Assembly: GCA_963727535.1 (NCBI GenBank)
Contig: CAVSGR010000002.1
Location: forward strand, 53,118-117,117
Source: RBG-16-34-14 sp963727535
GTDB lineage: Bacteria > Bacteroidota > Ignavibacteria > Ignavibacteriales > Ignavibacteriaceae
Reading direction: 5' to 3'
DNA length: 64,000 nucleotides
Shown: positions 1 through 10,711 of the stretch, piece after piece
How positions within the stretch are numbered: position 1 is the stretch's first letter
Layout: each line of letters begins with the position of its first letter
Program-made: the position numbers and the translations under genes
Notes under the pieces: model-generated
Database searches by the model: none
What the model was told of the DNA's origin: nothing
What the model saw: the letters and a program-made list of their open reading frames with translations, nothing else

Positions 1-2
1 TG

Positions 3-2352
3 AGGATGCGTGCTAGACCCAAAATTCTTTTATGCTCTAATTATGAAGAAGCCTGGGAATTTTACAAGCTCTATAAAGAATTTCTTCTCGGTATAATTTC
101 AGATATTGATTTCCCACGCAAAGGGAATCATGATTCGCAGGCTGGATTGGAATTTGCAAAAAATGTTAAACAGGATATTTCCGATATCCCGATTCTCTTA
201 ATGTCGAACATGCCCACAAATGCCGGGTTAGCAGAATCGGTTGATGCGTCATTCATTTTAAAAAACTCTCCGTTTCTTTTAAATGAATTAAGACAATTTA
301 TGTTTCAACACTTCAGCTTCGGTGATTTTGTGTTCAGAACTCCTGACGGAACTGAAGTAGGACGTGCAAGTGATCTTTTAAGCATAGAACATCAGTTAAA
401 AATTGTTCCTGAAGAAAGCGTAAAATACCATGCCGAAAGAAATCATTTCTCTAATTGGCTGAAAGCAAGAACTGAATTCTGGCTTGCTCACAAACTCAGA
501 CCCGGTAGAGTTTCTGATTTTCCATCTGTAGAAGAATTAAGGAATGATCTTATACTCATTCTGAGGGGCTACCGGCATAACAGGCAAAGAGGAATAATTA
601 CAGACTTCTCGAAAGAAACTTTTGATCCTAACAGTAGCTTTGCAAGAATCGGCGGTGGTTCTCTCGGAGGTAAGGCAAGAGGACTCGGATTTGTAAATAC
701 GTTAATCAATAATTACAATGTCAGGAACCAATTCAAGAATGTAAAAATATTTGTTCCCCCTGCTGTTGTACTTGGCACAGAAGTTTTTGATCAGTTTGTG
801 GAAGAAAATAATTTAGGAAACTTTGCAATTGACTGTAACGATGATGAGGAAATAACAAAGCGCTTTGTGAAAGCCAGAAGATTTCCAAAAGATATCCTGG
901 AAAATCTTGAAGCATTTCTTACTTTGATCCGCACTCCCCTCGCCGTAAGGTCATCGAGTCTTTTAGAAGATTCCCAGTACCATCCGTTTGCGGGAGTCTA
1001 TGCAACTTATATGATTCCAAATAATCAGTATAATCCTTTAATAAGATTGACTGATCTGATTAATGCAATAAAAAGAGTTTATGCTTCAACATTTTATCAG
1101 AGGGCAAAAGGTTATATAAAACTTACATCTTACCGACTTGAAGAAGAAAAGATGGCGGTCATTATTCAGAAGATGATAGGAGTAACAAGAAACAAAAAGT
1201 TTTACCCGGATTTTTCAGGTGTTGCAAAATCTTATAATTTTTATCCGCAGCCACCACAAAAATCTTCAGATGGAACTGTGTCCGTTGCGCTTGGTTTAGG
1301 TAAAACAGTTGTTGAAGGAGGAAATACTGTTCGCTTCTGTCCTAAATATCCAACGGATCTTATACAATTTTACTCTGTTGATGAATCGCTAAACAACAGC
1401 CAGAGAAATTTTTATGCTCTACAATTAAATGAACATTCACAATCTGCATATCGAAACCCACGATATATTGTTAAAACAATATGATCTTGATATTGCGGAA
1501 AATGACGGAGCGCTTAAATACGTTGGTTCAACCTATTCTGCAGAGAATGATAGTATAACAGATGGACTTGGAAGAAGCGGGACAAGAGTTATAACCTTTG
1601 GTCCGGTACTGCGAGGCAAGCTATTCCCTCTTCCGGAAATACTGGAATTACTTCTAGATATGGGAACGTGGGGAATGGGAACTCCAATTGAAATTGAGTT
1701 TGCAGGGAATTTAACTGTAGAAGATAATCAACCAAAGCAATTTAGTATTCTGCAAATGAGACCATTGGTTATAACAAGAGAATCGGAAGAAATTAAGATT
1801 AATGAATTCGAAAAGGATGAGGTTATCTGCTACAGTGAACAGGTTCTAGGGAATGGTTTAATAGACGATATCAAAGATGTTGTTCTTATCGATTATAATT
1901 TATTCGACAGGGCAAAAAGCAGGAATGTTGCGCGAGAAGTTAATCTCTTGAACAACAAACTGCTTTCGGGAAAAAAACCATATTTATTAATAGGTGTTGG
2001 AAGATGGGGAACTCTCGATCCCTGGCTCGGCATTCCTGTAACTTGGGAACAGATCTCCGGTGCAAAAGCGATAGTAGAAGCCGACTTTAAGGAAATATCT
2101 GTAGAACCTTCGCAGGGTTCTCACTTCTTTCAGAATATTATTTCTTTTATGGTAGGATATTTTACTGTTAATCTGGAAAAGAAAATAGGCAGCCTCGATT
2201 GGAAATGGCTTTTAGAACAAAAGCCTGTTGAGAAGATGGAGTTTACAAGACATTTAAGATTTGAAAACCCGCTCATTATTAAAATGAACGGACATAAAAA
2301 TAAGGGAGTTATTCTTAAACCAGAAAATCAAAATGGAAGAGAATTCAAATAA
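3..2352 (+). CDS. REC-like / PEP-synthase-type nucleotide-binding protein (5' partial, frameshifted)
   Basis: This gene is open at the left edge, so its true start lies outside the window. Residues about 1-100 look like a receiver (REC) domain, with ISDIDFP at the phospho-acceptor strand. The rest matches the pyruvate phosphate dikinase / PEP synthase ATP-grasp domain: glycine-rich GGGSLGGKARGLGF at about residue 215, AVRSSSLLEDS at about 315, and the ALGLGKTVVEGG segment. The downstream phosphohistidine and PEP-binding domains of a true PEP synthase are absent. It probably binds ATP, but its substrate is unknown. The frame changes near 1415-1430: the upstream frame stops at 1484, and the matching downstream frame (from NIHNLHIETHD) is open to 2352. 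Because homology-like sequence continues without a gap, a single-base indel is likely. Its end overlaps the zinc-ribbon gene by 20 nt. Confidence 0.75.
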
Positions 2353-2539
2353 AGAAAAGATTCCTGATAAATGCCCACACTGTGGTCATAAGTTAAGCCC
2401 CTGGCAACAGGTGCTTTTAAATGTAGATAGGATTCTTACCTGCAAGAACTGCTGGTACAAAATTATTTTAACTGTTCCACCTACAAAAGATCAAGCAGAA
2501 ATTGATGAATCACTTAGTTCGCAAAACGATAAGGAATGA
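2333..2539 (+). CDS. Small zinc-ribbon protein
   Basis: A 68-residue protein with two CxxC pairs, CPHCGH (about residue 14) and CKNCWY (about residue 37), spaced as in a treble-clef or zinc-ribbon fold. It has no signal peptide or membrane segment, so it should be cytoplasmic. The ATG lies inside the 3' end of the preceding PEP-synthase-like gene (20-nt overlap), and the stop is 3 nt before the glutamate dehydrogenase start, so the three genes probably form one transcription unit. Its function is unknown. Similar small Cys-rich proteins bind metal or act as adaptors, but nothing here fixes a role. Confidence 0.7.
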   Translation: MEENSNKEKIPDKCPHCGHKLSPWQQVLLNVDRILTCKNCWYKIILTVPPTKDQAEIDESLSSQNDKE

Positions 2540-2542
2540 TTT

Positions 2543-3792
2543 ATGGACTCATACAACTCATTTAATGTAGCACAACAACAAATTCTCGAAGCAGCAAAAC
2601 TCCTTAACCTTGAGGATGCAACAATTGAATTGCTTATCCAACCACAGCGAGAATATAATTTTACACTTCACGTTAAAATGGATAACGGCAGAGTAAAAAT
2701 ATTTAAAGGTCACCGGATTCAATACAATTATGCACGAGGTCCGGCAAAAGGCGGTATTCGTTTTCATCCCGATGAAACTGTTGATACAATACGTGCGTTA
2801 GCATGCTGGATGACATGGAAAACTGCGGTTGTTGATCTTCCACTGGGTGGTGGAAAAGGAGGAGTAATTTGTGATCCTAAAAATATGTCTGAACGTGAGC
2901 TGGAAAATCTTTCAAGAGAATATATTCGTGCAATAGCTCCTTTAATTGGAGCAGATAAAGATGTTCCCGCACCTGATGTTTATACAAATCCTCAAACAAT
3001 GGCTTGGATGATGGATGAGTACGAAACCATAGTTAATCATCATCAGCCGGGAGTTATGACTGACAAGCCAACACAAATCGGTGGAACTGAAGGAAGACGT
3101 GATGCTACTGCAAGGGGCGGAGTGATTACAGTAAGAGAAGCATGCAAAGCTCTTAATATAGATCCGACCGGAAAATTTGCAATACAGGGATTTGGAAATG
3201 CTGGGCAGCGCGCAGCTTTGTTACACCAGGAAATTTTTGGCGGGGGAAAATTAATTGCAGTCAGCGATTCCAAAGGGAGCAATTTATAATTCACGATGGT
3301 TTTGATGCTAAAGAGCTCGTTATGCACAAATTAAAAACGGGAAGTGTTATAAATTTTCCCGGTTCAAAAAAAATTCCACATAATGATCTTCTGGAACTCG
3401 ATGTCGAAGTTCTCTACCCCGCTGCGCTTGAAAATTCCATTACCGGCAACAATGCAGATAAAGTAAAAGCAAAAATAATTTGTGAACTTGCAAACGGACC
3501 AACTACTCCCGAAGCCGATCTTATCTTAAATAAAAAAGGGATTTACGTTATCCCTGATATTCTGGCAAGTGCGGGTGGAGTTACTGTATCTTACCTTGAA
3601 ATGGTTCAGGATAAATATTCCTATTTCTGGACTGAAGATGTCGTACACAAACATGTTGATGAAAAACTAACAAAAGCTTTTCACACTGTCCGTGATGCGA
3701 TGAATGAAAAGAAAGTACATCCACGACTTGGAGCAATGGTTGTGGGTGTTGCAAGAGTTGCAGAAGCTTGCAAATTGAGGGGTTGGGTTTAA
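2543..3792 (+). CDS. Glu/Leu/Phe/Val dehydrogenase (glutamate dehydrogenase paralogue 1, frameshifted)
   Basis: Oxidative deamination of glutamate (or a related amino acid) to the 2-oxo acid with NAD(P). The N-terminal dimerisation/substrate domain carries PAKGGIRF (about 67-74) and LGGGKGGV with the catalytic lysine near residue 105, followed by the APDVYTNP segment. The Rossmann motif IQGFGNAGQ follows at about 215. The start is an ATG with AAGGA 8 nt upstream. The frame breaks between about 3270 and 3295: one frame ends at 3289, while the other resumes IHDGFDAKELV and runs to 3792. Removing one G from GGG (near 3278) and one T (near 3290) restores SKGAIYNHDGFD, a normal GDH sequence, so the break is probably an assembly error. 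The gene is convergent with a second GDH. Confidence 0.85.
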
Positions 3793-3815
3793 AAGAGTAA
3801 TAAGTTCTAAAATCT

Positions 3816-5252
3816 TTACGGAAATATCCCAAGCGCCAAATAAGAAGCAGCAATTTTATCTATCGCATTCACGAAGGCAGCAGTTCTTAAGTCGGGTATT
3901 TTCTTATTCTTATTTTTTATTTCTCTTATTTCGTGGTACGCATGTATCATAGTTTCTTCAAGTCCTGAATTAACCAGATCATATTCATCTGCACCATGTA
4001 CAATTATACTTCTTGCTTTCTTATCTATTTCCCTTCCAATACTTTTTTCAATTGCATCAATAAAAGTTTTGTTAACAAATTCATCATAACGCTTTCCCAT
4101 CCTTCCAAAACTTACGTGCGAAAGATTCTTAAGCCATTCAAAATAAGAGACTGTAACTCCACCGGCATTAAGATAAAGATCAGGTAATATCAATACACCT
4201 TTTTTCTCGAGAACTTTTTCAGCCTGCGGGGTTGTGGGTCCGTTGGCAGCCTCAGCAATAATCTTTGCTTTAATTTTTGAAGCATTACCTGAGTGAATTT
4301 GGTTTTCAAGAGCGGCGGGCACAAGGATATCACAATCAATTTCCAGCACATCGTTAGGCTTCTTTATGTTTTTAGCTTTCTTATAATTAAGTATTGAACC
4401 TGTTTCTTTCCTGTGCTTAAATACATCTTCAACATCAAGGCCTTCAGGATTATAAATCGCTCCTTCATATTCTCCGATTGCTACAATAACAGCTCCGCCT
4501 TCCTGTAAGAACTTTGCAGAATGAAAACCAACATTTCCGAGTCCTTGTATCACAACTCTTTTCCCGTTTAGCCCGGTTTCCAGTTTCAGCTTCTTCATAT
4601 CTTCGGCAATACTAACAGCTTCACGGATACCGTAAAAAACTCCCCGACCTGTAGCCTCTGTTCTTCCTCTTATTCCACCCAGGCTGATGGGTTTACCTGT
4701 AACACACCCGGCAGCGTCAATACCGGGATTAAAAGCTGCATATGTATCTGCAATCCATGCCATCTCTCTCGGACCTGTTCCATAATCCGGTGCAGGCACA
4801 TCAATGTCCGGTCCGATAAAATTCTTTTTAACAAGTTCTGCGGTGTACCTTCTTGTAATATGTTCAAGCTCAAGTTCTGTACATTTTTTAGGATCGATCT
4901 TGATCCCCCCCTTAGCTCCACCAAAAGGGACAGTGACAACAGCGCATTTGAATGTCATTAAAGCAGCGAGAGCTTTAACTTCATCCTGAGTCACTGCAGT
5001 ACTGTATCTTATTCCCCCTTTTGCAGGAAGCTTATGCTGGCTATGCTCTACCCTGTAAGCAACAACTGTTTCTATTTTGTTTCCCATTCTTACAGGAAAT
5101 TTCATCCGGTAAACGCTGTTGCAATATTTTATCTGGTCGAGAAGACCTTCGGGATATTTTGTAAACTTTGCAGCATTGTCGAAATAATCAATAACATCGC
5201 CGTAAAAGCTATGTTCTCTCTGCGCAATAACATCTTCATCTTCAATTAACAT
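3816..5252 (-). CDS. gdhA: Glutamate dehydrogenase (paralogue 2, intact)
   Basis: A full-length 478-residue hexameric-type Glu/Leu/Phe/Val dehydrogenase. Substrate-domain motifs are PAKGGIRY (76-83) and FGGAKGGI with the catalytic lysine near 114. PAPDYGTGPREMAW (about 153-166) carries the conserved aspartate. The Rossmann-fold glycine motif is IQGLGNVGFHS (about 235). It reads cleanly from ATG to stop. It is clearly diverged from the neighbouring paralogue on the plus strand, which suggests a different cofactor or direction of use (assimilation against catabolism); this is inference. The two genes end 23 nt apart in convergent orientation. Confidence 0.92.
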   Translation of the reverse strand: MLIEDEDVIAQREHSFYGDVIDYFDNAAKFTKYPEGLLDQIKYCNSVYRMKFPVRMGNKIETVVAYRVEHSQHKLPAKGGIRYSTAVTQDEVKALAALMTFKCAVVTVPFGGAKGGIKIDPKKCTELELEHITRRYTAELVKKNFIGPDIDVPAPDYGTGPREMAWIADTYAAFNPGIDAAGCVTGKPISLGGIRGRTEATGRGVFYGIREAVSIAEDMKKLKLETGLNGKRVVIQGLGNVGFHSAKFLQEGGAVIVAIGEYEGAIYNPEGLDVEDVFKHRKETGSILNYKKAKNIKKPNDVLEIDCDILVPAALENQIHSGNASKIKAKIIAEAANGPTTPQAEKVLEKKGVLILPDLYLNAGGVTVSYFEWLKNLSHVSFGRMGKRYDEFVNKTFIDAIEKSIGREIDKKARSIIVHGADEYDLVNSGLEETMIHAYHEIREIKNKNKKIPDLRTAAFVNAIDKIAASYLALGIFP

Positions 5253-5370
5253 TTGGATTCTCCTTAAATTTCGGTGGGTTATTTTGAGGCATAACCATAT
5301 TCTTTATATTAACAATGCTTAAAAATTAATCAATAAAGCGAGGATAGGCAAGGAAAACCTTTTAATAATC

Positions 5371-7332
5371 ATGCACGAAGTCTCAATTATAAAAGATATT
5401 GTAATAATTCTACTGGTTTCTATCCCAATTATCTTCGTTTTTAAGAAGATAAACCTTCCTAGTATAGTCGGTTTTCTTATTGCCGGAATGATAATCGGTC
5501 CTTATGGCTTCCAGCTTATTTCTGAAATTGAACAAGTAAAAGTAATGGCGGAAATCGGGGTCATACTTTTACTCTTTACAATCGGGCTCGAAGTTTCATT
5601 CAGCAGACTGATGGAAATGAAAAGATACCTGCTTGCAGCGGGAGGAATGCAGGTTCTTCTTACAATCATTATTGCCGGGGCAATTTTCTTTTTATTTAAT
5701 ATTCCCGTTAACAAATCAATCTATTATGGAATGCTTGTAAGTCTTTCAAGCACTGCGATTGTATTAAAGATTTTATCAGATAAAGGAGAATTAGAAGCTC
5801 CGCACGGAAGACTCGCCTTATCAATATTAATTTTCCAGGATCTTGCAATAGTTCCAATGTTTTTGCTCTTACCGATTTTAGCAACAACAAATTTATCAAA
5901 TCCGTTTTCAATTTTGTTACAATTGGTTTATGCTTTCGGTGCAGTTGCAATTATTCTTTTTGTTGCAAGATTAATCATGCCTAAAATCCTTTTTCAACTT
6001 GCAAAATTAAGAATGCGGGAAGCTTTTACTGTAGGAATTCTTCTACTACTTCTTGGAATGGCTTACTTAACTTATTCAATTGGTTTGTCTTTTGCGCTTG
6101 GGGCTTTCATTGCAGGAATTATACTTTCTGAAACAGAACTCAGTCACCAGGTTGTTGCAGATATACTTCCTTTAAAGGATGCATTTAACAGTATTTTCTT
6201 CGTCTCAATCGGGCTTCTTCTTGATTTTCAATTTGTACTAATTCACCCGGTTACATTAGCTTTAATTATAATCGGAATACTTACTTTAAAATCGTTAATC
6301 ATTATCGGAATAATAAAATTTTTGCGGTTTCCTCTTCGTACTGCTGTAATAACCGGACTTGGGTTAGCGCAGGTCGGCGAGTTTTCATTTGTTCTTGCAC
6401 AGGCAGGTTTGGGCTTTAATTTAATTGAAGCAAGTTTTTATAATGGTTTTCTTGCGGTTTCAATATTCACAATGTTGTTAACACCGCTTGTGTTTTTATT
6501 CCTTCCTTCCATTTCAAAAAAATTCGGCTTACTGGAAAACACTACTAAAAAAGCAGGAAAACCTGAAGAACTTAAAAACCATGCAATAATTGTCGGCTTT
6601 GGTTTGAATGGAAGAAACCTTGCCCGCGTTCTTAAAGAAACAGGAATTAATTATATAGTTATTGAATTAAATCCTGAGACTGTTAAAAAAGAAAAATTAA
6701 ACGGCGAAAGAATTATTTATGGCGATATTACAAAAGAAGACATTCTTCATCACACCAAAATAGACACAGCAAAAATAATTGTGTTTGCTATTTCCGATCC
6801 TACTGCTGCAAGAATTGGAGTACAAAATGCCAAACGATTGAACCCATCAGTTTATGCAATTGTAAGAACAAGATATATAAATGAAATCGAAGGCTTACAT
6901 AACCTCGGCGCTGATGAAGTTATTCCCGAAGAGTTTGAAACATCTTTGCAGATTTTCAGCAAGGTTCTTAAAAGATATCATATTCCTTTAAATGTAATAA
7001 TGAAGCAAGTCGCTTTGATCCGTGGAGAAAGTTACGGTTTGCTAACACAGGAAAAAGTTAAAACGCATTCACTGGTCCATCTTGATGAAATACTTGCCGC
7101 AGGATTAACGGATACTTTTTTTATAGATGAGAATAATCCTCACATAGGAAAAACTCTTTCAGAAATAGATTTGCGCGCAAAAACGGATGCAACAATAATC
7201 GCAATTGTCAGGAATGGTAAAAATATATCTAACCCTTCCGGTAAGGAACAACTTTTACAGAACGACACAATTGTAATAACCGGAACTCACCAGTCTGTTG
7301 ATAAAGCTTTCGAATTTTTGGATGGAAGCTGA
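5371..7332 (+). CDS. CPA2-family cation:proton antiporter with TrkA-type RCK domains
   Basis: A 653-residue inner-membrane protein. About 12 hydrophobic segments fill residues 1-380 (start IVIILLVSIPIIF; motif LPSIVGFLIAGMIIGP), as in Na+/H+ exchanger or KefB/YbaL-type K+/H+ antiporters. A cytoplasmic TrkA-N (RCK) domain begins near residue 405 with IIVGFGLNGRNLA, a GxGxxG nucleotide-binding motif, and a TrkA-C domain closes the protein from about residue 560. It likely exchanges K+ or Na+ for protons under control of nucleotide binding to the RCK domain. It is divergent from gdhA and ends 2 nt from the convergent DUF5686 gene. It is intact; the ion transported cannot be read from sequence. 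Confidence 0.88.
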   Translation: MHEVSIIKDIVIILLVSIPIIFVFKKINLPSIVGFLIAGMIIGPYGFQLISEIEQVKVMAEIGVILLLFTIGLEVSFSRLMEMKRYLLAAGGMQVLLTIIIAGAIFFLFNIPVNKSIYYGMLVSLSSTAIVLKILSDKGELEAPHGRLALSILIFQDLAIVPMFLLLPILATTNLSNPFSILLQLVYAFGAVAIILFVARLIMPKILFQLAKLRMREAFTVGILLLLLGMAYLTYSIGLSFALGAFIAGIILSETELSHQVVADILPLKDAFNSIFFVSIGLLLDFQFVLIHPVTLALIIIGILTLKSLIIIGIIKFLRFPLRTAVITGLGLAQVGEFSFVLAQAGLGFNLIEASFYNGFLAVSIFTMLLTPLVFLFLPSISKKFGLLENTTKKAGKPEELKNHAIIVGFGLNGRNLARVLKETGINYIVIELNPETVKKEKLNGERIIYGDITKEDILHHTKIDTAKIIVFAISDPTAARIGVQNAKRLNPSVYAIVRTRYINEIEGLHNLGADEVIPEEFETSLQIFSKVLKRYHIPLNVIMKQVALIRGESYGLLTQEKVKTHSLVHLDEILAAGLTDTFFIDENNPHIGKTLSEIDLRAKTDATIIAIVRNGKNISNPSGKEQLLQNDTIVITGTHQSVDKAFEFLDGS

Positions 7333-7334
7333 GT

Positions 7335-9713
7335 TTAAAAAACTATGGCGGTTGAGAGTGTCGTACAAAAATGTTTTTGAGAATTATAACTAAAATCTAT
7401 TCTTAAAATTGCAAAAATTCTGGAGATACCAATAAAGGTTTCCCAATAAGGTTTTTGTGATTGCTTACCAAAATATTTACTATCATTTGAAATAACCAAC
7501 CCGCTTGCACCCGTTATTATATCAAGATTTAAGTTTGTTAGAAAATCTAACCCTAAAGCCTGAAAAATAATTGTTCTCCAGTTATGTTCTATATGCAAAG
7601 CTACCATTTTATCTCCCGCAAATTGATAAGGTTTCAATCCTCGGAAGGAAGTAACCGGCGAATAAATACCCATAGCCTGAATTGGAGTTAAAATATGCTG
7701 AATTCCGTAAGAGCCTTTTATATACCCTGCTTCAATATTTAATTGCAAGTACGGAGCAACAAATAATTCTTTATAAATTGTTCTTGTGCTTATTTCTCCT
7801 GCAAATAATATCTTATAATAACTGAAATCACTTCCTAAAAATTTACCTGAAGATTCTATATTTAATACGGCTCCATCTTCAGGGGTAACTCTGAATTCAA
7901 AAGGAGATTTTCCATATTGTGATATTAAACTAATTTTCCTGTCGAAGCCCTCATTTATTTCCGGGTTTGTTCTAAGAAAACGGTTCCTGTTAAAAATGCT
8001 GAAATATTTTTTCTCTTTCACATAAAGCTGATGTTCCGAAATAAAATTAAGAGATGTTAAGAACTTATCCCCCAGTCTTTTCATAATCGAAAGTTTAAAA
8101 CCTCCTGATAAATAATAATTGAACGGATCATCAAAACCGAGCAATACAGAAGCCGAGTTTAACAGATGCGAATATGGGTGCATCTCCTGCCATTCTTTTA
8201 CTTTGTAGAAAACTTCAAAACCCACCTGGTTAATAAAAAAATCTTTTAATCCATAATTTATTGATAAAGAACCCAATGGTTTTTTAATTCCTAAACTATA
8301 TCCCGCATAACTTTTTATTGATAATTTTTTTCCAAGGTGATTTCCGGTGTAATTCACACCAAGCGTAAGTTTCTCTACTCTGTTTATATTTAAGTAGCTG
8401 TAATTAAATGCGATTCCACTTATTTCTCCCAGCAGATTATCTCCTTGGGATTTTCCATCATTCGAATTTTCGTTAACAAACCCCGAGAGTAAACCTGTGG
8501 GCTTAATAATTTTTTCCAATGTTTTTGTACTATCCAAAGTGGCAAATGCATTTGTTTCTGCATTCGTTAACGGAATGGGACGAAGAGATTTAATTTCATT
8601 GTCTGTTAATTCAAGCGGACCTTTATAGTTTTTCGATGTATCTGAAGTAAACCCACCATACTTAGAAGACTTGGCATTTATTACAGAGTCAGGTATTGGT
8701 TCATTAATTTTGTAACCGGTAATAGTGCTAATCATATCAAATGATAATTGATCCAATCCGATTAAGCCGCTTAAATTAAAGCTAAATGACGCTTTCATTT
8801 CGACATAATCGGGCAGCCAGTAACCGGAGTAATTCCCCAGAGATTGCTTAAACCTGAGCATTAAATCCTGGATATAAGGAAATCTTAAACCTTTGCTCGA
8901 TGATAAATTAACATTACAAATAGCATAATTTTCACCTTCAATATTAATCGTCCCTTCCAGAAGGGGTTGAATATCCGACCTGGGAATTACCTGGATAGTA
9001 TAGATCGGAAACCCGTTTGTTTCAATAGTATTTAATAATTTATAATCATAATGATCGAATGCGTTATCAGCCAGGGGTAAGTAAACTTTATTCATAAGAA
9101 TTATTAATGTGTCTTCGGAAAAATCCAGATAATATCTGTTGTTAATAGTAAAATCAATGTTCCTTATTTCTTTTTTCCTGTTTTCTGTCTTATGTGTTTT
9201 CAGAATAAATTCTTTTTCCCATTCCGGGAGGTTGTTGTAACCTTTAATAAAAGCCTCTTCAATAAGAGCTGTTTCTCCCGATGATTCAACTATTTTTTTT
9301 GAATAGGCATTGTATTCAAAATTCTTTAATCCTTTTTTATTAATCTTCTTCCGCCTGATAGCCTCTCTTATAATTCCATAAGCAGGGTCTTCATCTGTAA
9401 CAACAACCTCGGGAAGAACTATCGCCTGCTTAAGTAGTTTTATAATCATAAGGGAAGTTTGAGGAACGGAAATATTCAAAGTATCTGTTTTGTACCCAAC
9501 ATACCTGGTAATTAATGTATGCACGCCTGATGTAAGTTTGAATGTGAAAGTGCCCTCAAGATTTGAAACTGTCCCCTGATTTGTACCTGCTAATAATACA
9601 GATGCATTCGGTAAAGGATTATCGTTTGAATCTACTATTTTGCCTTTAAACTCGTAAGATTGTGCAATAATGCGGAATGATAAAAATAAGAAGATAATTA
9701 AGAAATTCTTCAT
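7335..9713 (-). CDS. DUF5686 / carboxypeptidase-regulatory-like outer-membrane protein
   Basis: A 792-residue exported protein. A signal peptide (residues about 1-17, ending RIIAQS) is followed by a CarboxypepD_reg-like beta-sandwich (about 20-105, with NPLPNASVLLAG and TLITRYVGYKTDTL). A DUF5686 region follows, recognisable by AYGIIREAIRRKK and NFEYNAYSK near residues 112-140. The C-terminal half is rich in alternating beta strands typical of an outer-membrane barrel. DUF5686 proteins are Bacteroidota surface or outer-membrane proteins of unknown function that resemble TonB-dependent receptors without the plug. No SusD or transport partner is adjacent. The gene stands alone, convergent with the antiporter gene. 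Confidence 0.8.
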   Translation of the reverse strand: MKNFLIIFLFLSFRIIAQSYEFKGKIVDSNDNPLPNASVLLAGTNQGTVSNLEGTFTFKLTSGVHTLITRYVGYKTDTLNISVPQTSLMIIKLLKQAIVLPEVVVTDEDPAYGIIREAIRRKKINKKGLKNFEYNAYSKKIVESSGETALIEEAFIKGYNNLPEWEKEFILKTHKTENRKKEIRNIDFTINNRYYLDFSEDTLIILMNKVYLPLADNAFDHYDYKLLNTIETNGFPIYTIQVIPRSDIQPLLEGTINIEGENYAICNVNLSSSKGLRFPYIQDLMLRFKQSLGNYSGYWLPDYVEMKASFSFNLSGLIGLDQLSFDMISTITGYKINEPIPDSVINAKSSKYGGFTSDTSKNYKGPLELTDNEIKSLRPIPLTNAETNAFATLDSTKTLEKIIKPTGLLSGFVNENSNDGKSQGDNLLGEISGIAFNYSYLNINRVEKLTLGVNYTGNHLGKKLSIKSYAGYSLGIKKPLGSLSINYGLKDFFINQVGFEVFYKVKEWQEMHPYSHLLNSASVLLGFDDPFNYYLSGGFKLSIMKRLGDKFLTSLNFISEHQLYVKEKKYFSIFNRNRFLRTNPEINEGFDRKISLISQYGKSPFEFRVTPEDGAVLNIESSGKFLGSDFSYYKILFAGEISTRTIYKELFVAPYLQLNIEAGYIKGSYGIQHILTPIQAMGIYSPVTSFRGLKPYQFAGDKMVALHIEHNWRTIIFQALGLDFLTNLNLDIITGASGLVISNDSKYFGKQSQKPYWETFIGISRIFAILRIDFSYNSQKHFCTTLSTAIVF

Positions 9714-9845
9714 TTCCCCTGGCTCGCTTTATTAAAAAATCATTCCTATAATTTTAAGAGACTATTTAACCGATAAAATTGTTACAAACTTAAAAATTAT
9801 TCTGTTAAAAGATATTTCTATAAATAGTCCTCACAATTATTTCTT

Positions 9846-10505
9846 TTAAATAAATACAGCTATCTCTTTCAAAGATTTTTTCGTAATCCGGGGAACCTTT
9901 ACACCTTTGGCAGGATAACCAACAACTAAAATCAAAAAAGGTCTTTCGTTGGGAGGACGCTTTAATATTTTATTGAGAAATCTCATAGGACTTGGAGTGT
10001 GAGTTAATGATACCAATCCTGCATTGTGAATTGCTGTAATTAAAATGCCGCATGCTATTCCGGTTGATTCCTGCGGATAATATGTTTTTATTTTATGTTT
10101 ACCTTTTAATTCATAACTCTTAGAAAAGACAACTATAAGATATGGCGCTGTTTCAAGAAACGGTTTGTTTTCATTTGTTCCAAGAGGTTCAAGAGCACTT
10201 AGCCATTCTTTTGAGGCTCTTCGTTTATAAAATTCACGTTCTTCTTTTTCTGCAAGATTTCTTATTTCCTTTTTTTTCTTAAGATTGGAGACAACAACAA
10301 ATTGCCATGGCTGCATATTAGCTCCACTCGGCGCGGTTGAGGCTGCTTTTATACAATTCTTAATCACTTCAGGAGGAACTTTCCGATCTGAAAATTCTCT
10401 TATTGTTCTTCTTCTTTTTACAAGTGAATAAAAAGTTTTAGAACGATTTATCATTTCTTCTTTTGAATATTCCTGATATTTTTTTAAAGGAATAAATCCA
10501 GGCAT
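9846..10505 (-). CDS. Nitroreductase family protein
   Basis: A 219-residue FMN-dependent flavoprotein of the nitroreductase superfamily. The FMN-binding signature RRRTIREFSDRKV is near residue 32, followed by APSGANMQPWQFVVV near 57, the classic phosphate/isoalloxazine contact region. GIACGILITAIHNAGL (about 150) and the NERPFLILVVGYPA segment close the core. The layout resembles the iodotyrosine-deiodinase-like branch more than the classical NfsB branch, but the natural substrate is unknown. It has no signal peptide, so is cytoplasmic. It is monocistronic and divergent from the DUF4097 gene, with about 200 nt of intergenic sequence. Confidence 0.85.
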   Translation of the reverse strand: MPGFIPLKKYQEYSKEEMINRSKTFYSLVKRRRTIREFSDRKVPPEVIKNCIKAASTAPSGANMQPWQFVVVSNLKKKKEIRNLAEKEEREFYKRRASKEWLSALEPLGTNENKPFLETAPYLIVVFSKSYELKGKHKIKTYYPQESTGIACGILITAIHNAGLVSLTHTPSPMRFLNKILKRPPNERPFLILVVGYPAKGVKVPRITKKSLKEIAVFI

Positions 10506-10711
10506 AGCGCAAACCTCACATTTTTATTCTTAGTTGGAGAATCTTAAACATACAATGCTCCTACTCTTTTTGATATTAAACCGTTTATCATCTTTTTGAT
10601 TATTTAGTCCATCTTTCTGATTAATATTACTTAGAAAATATTTGGGTTCTTATAAATAGTAACCTTTTTTACCTGTTTGAGGTCTAAATTAAAAACTTTG
10701 GAGTATTCATA

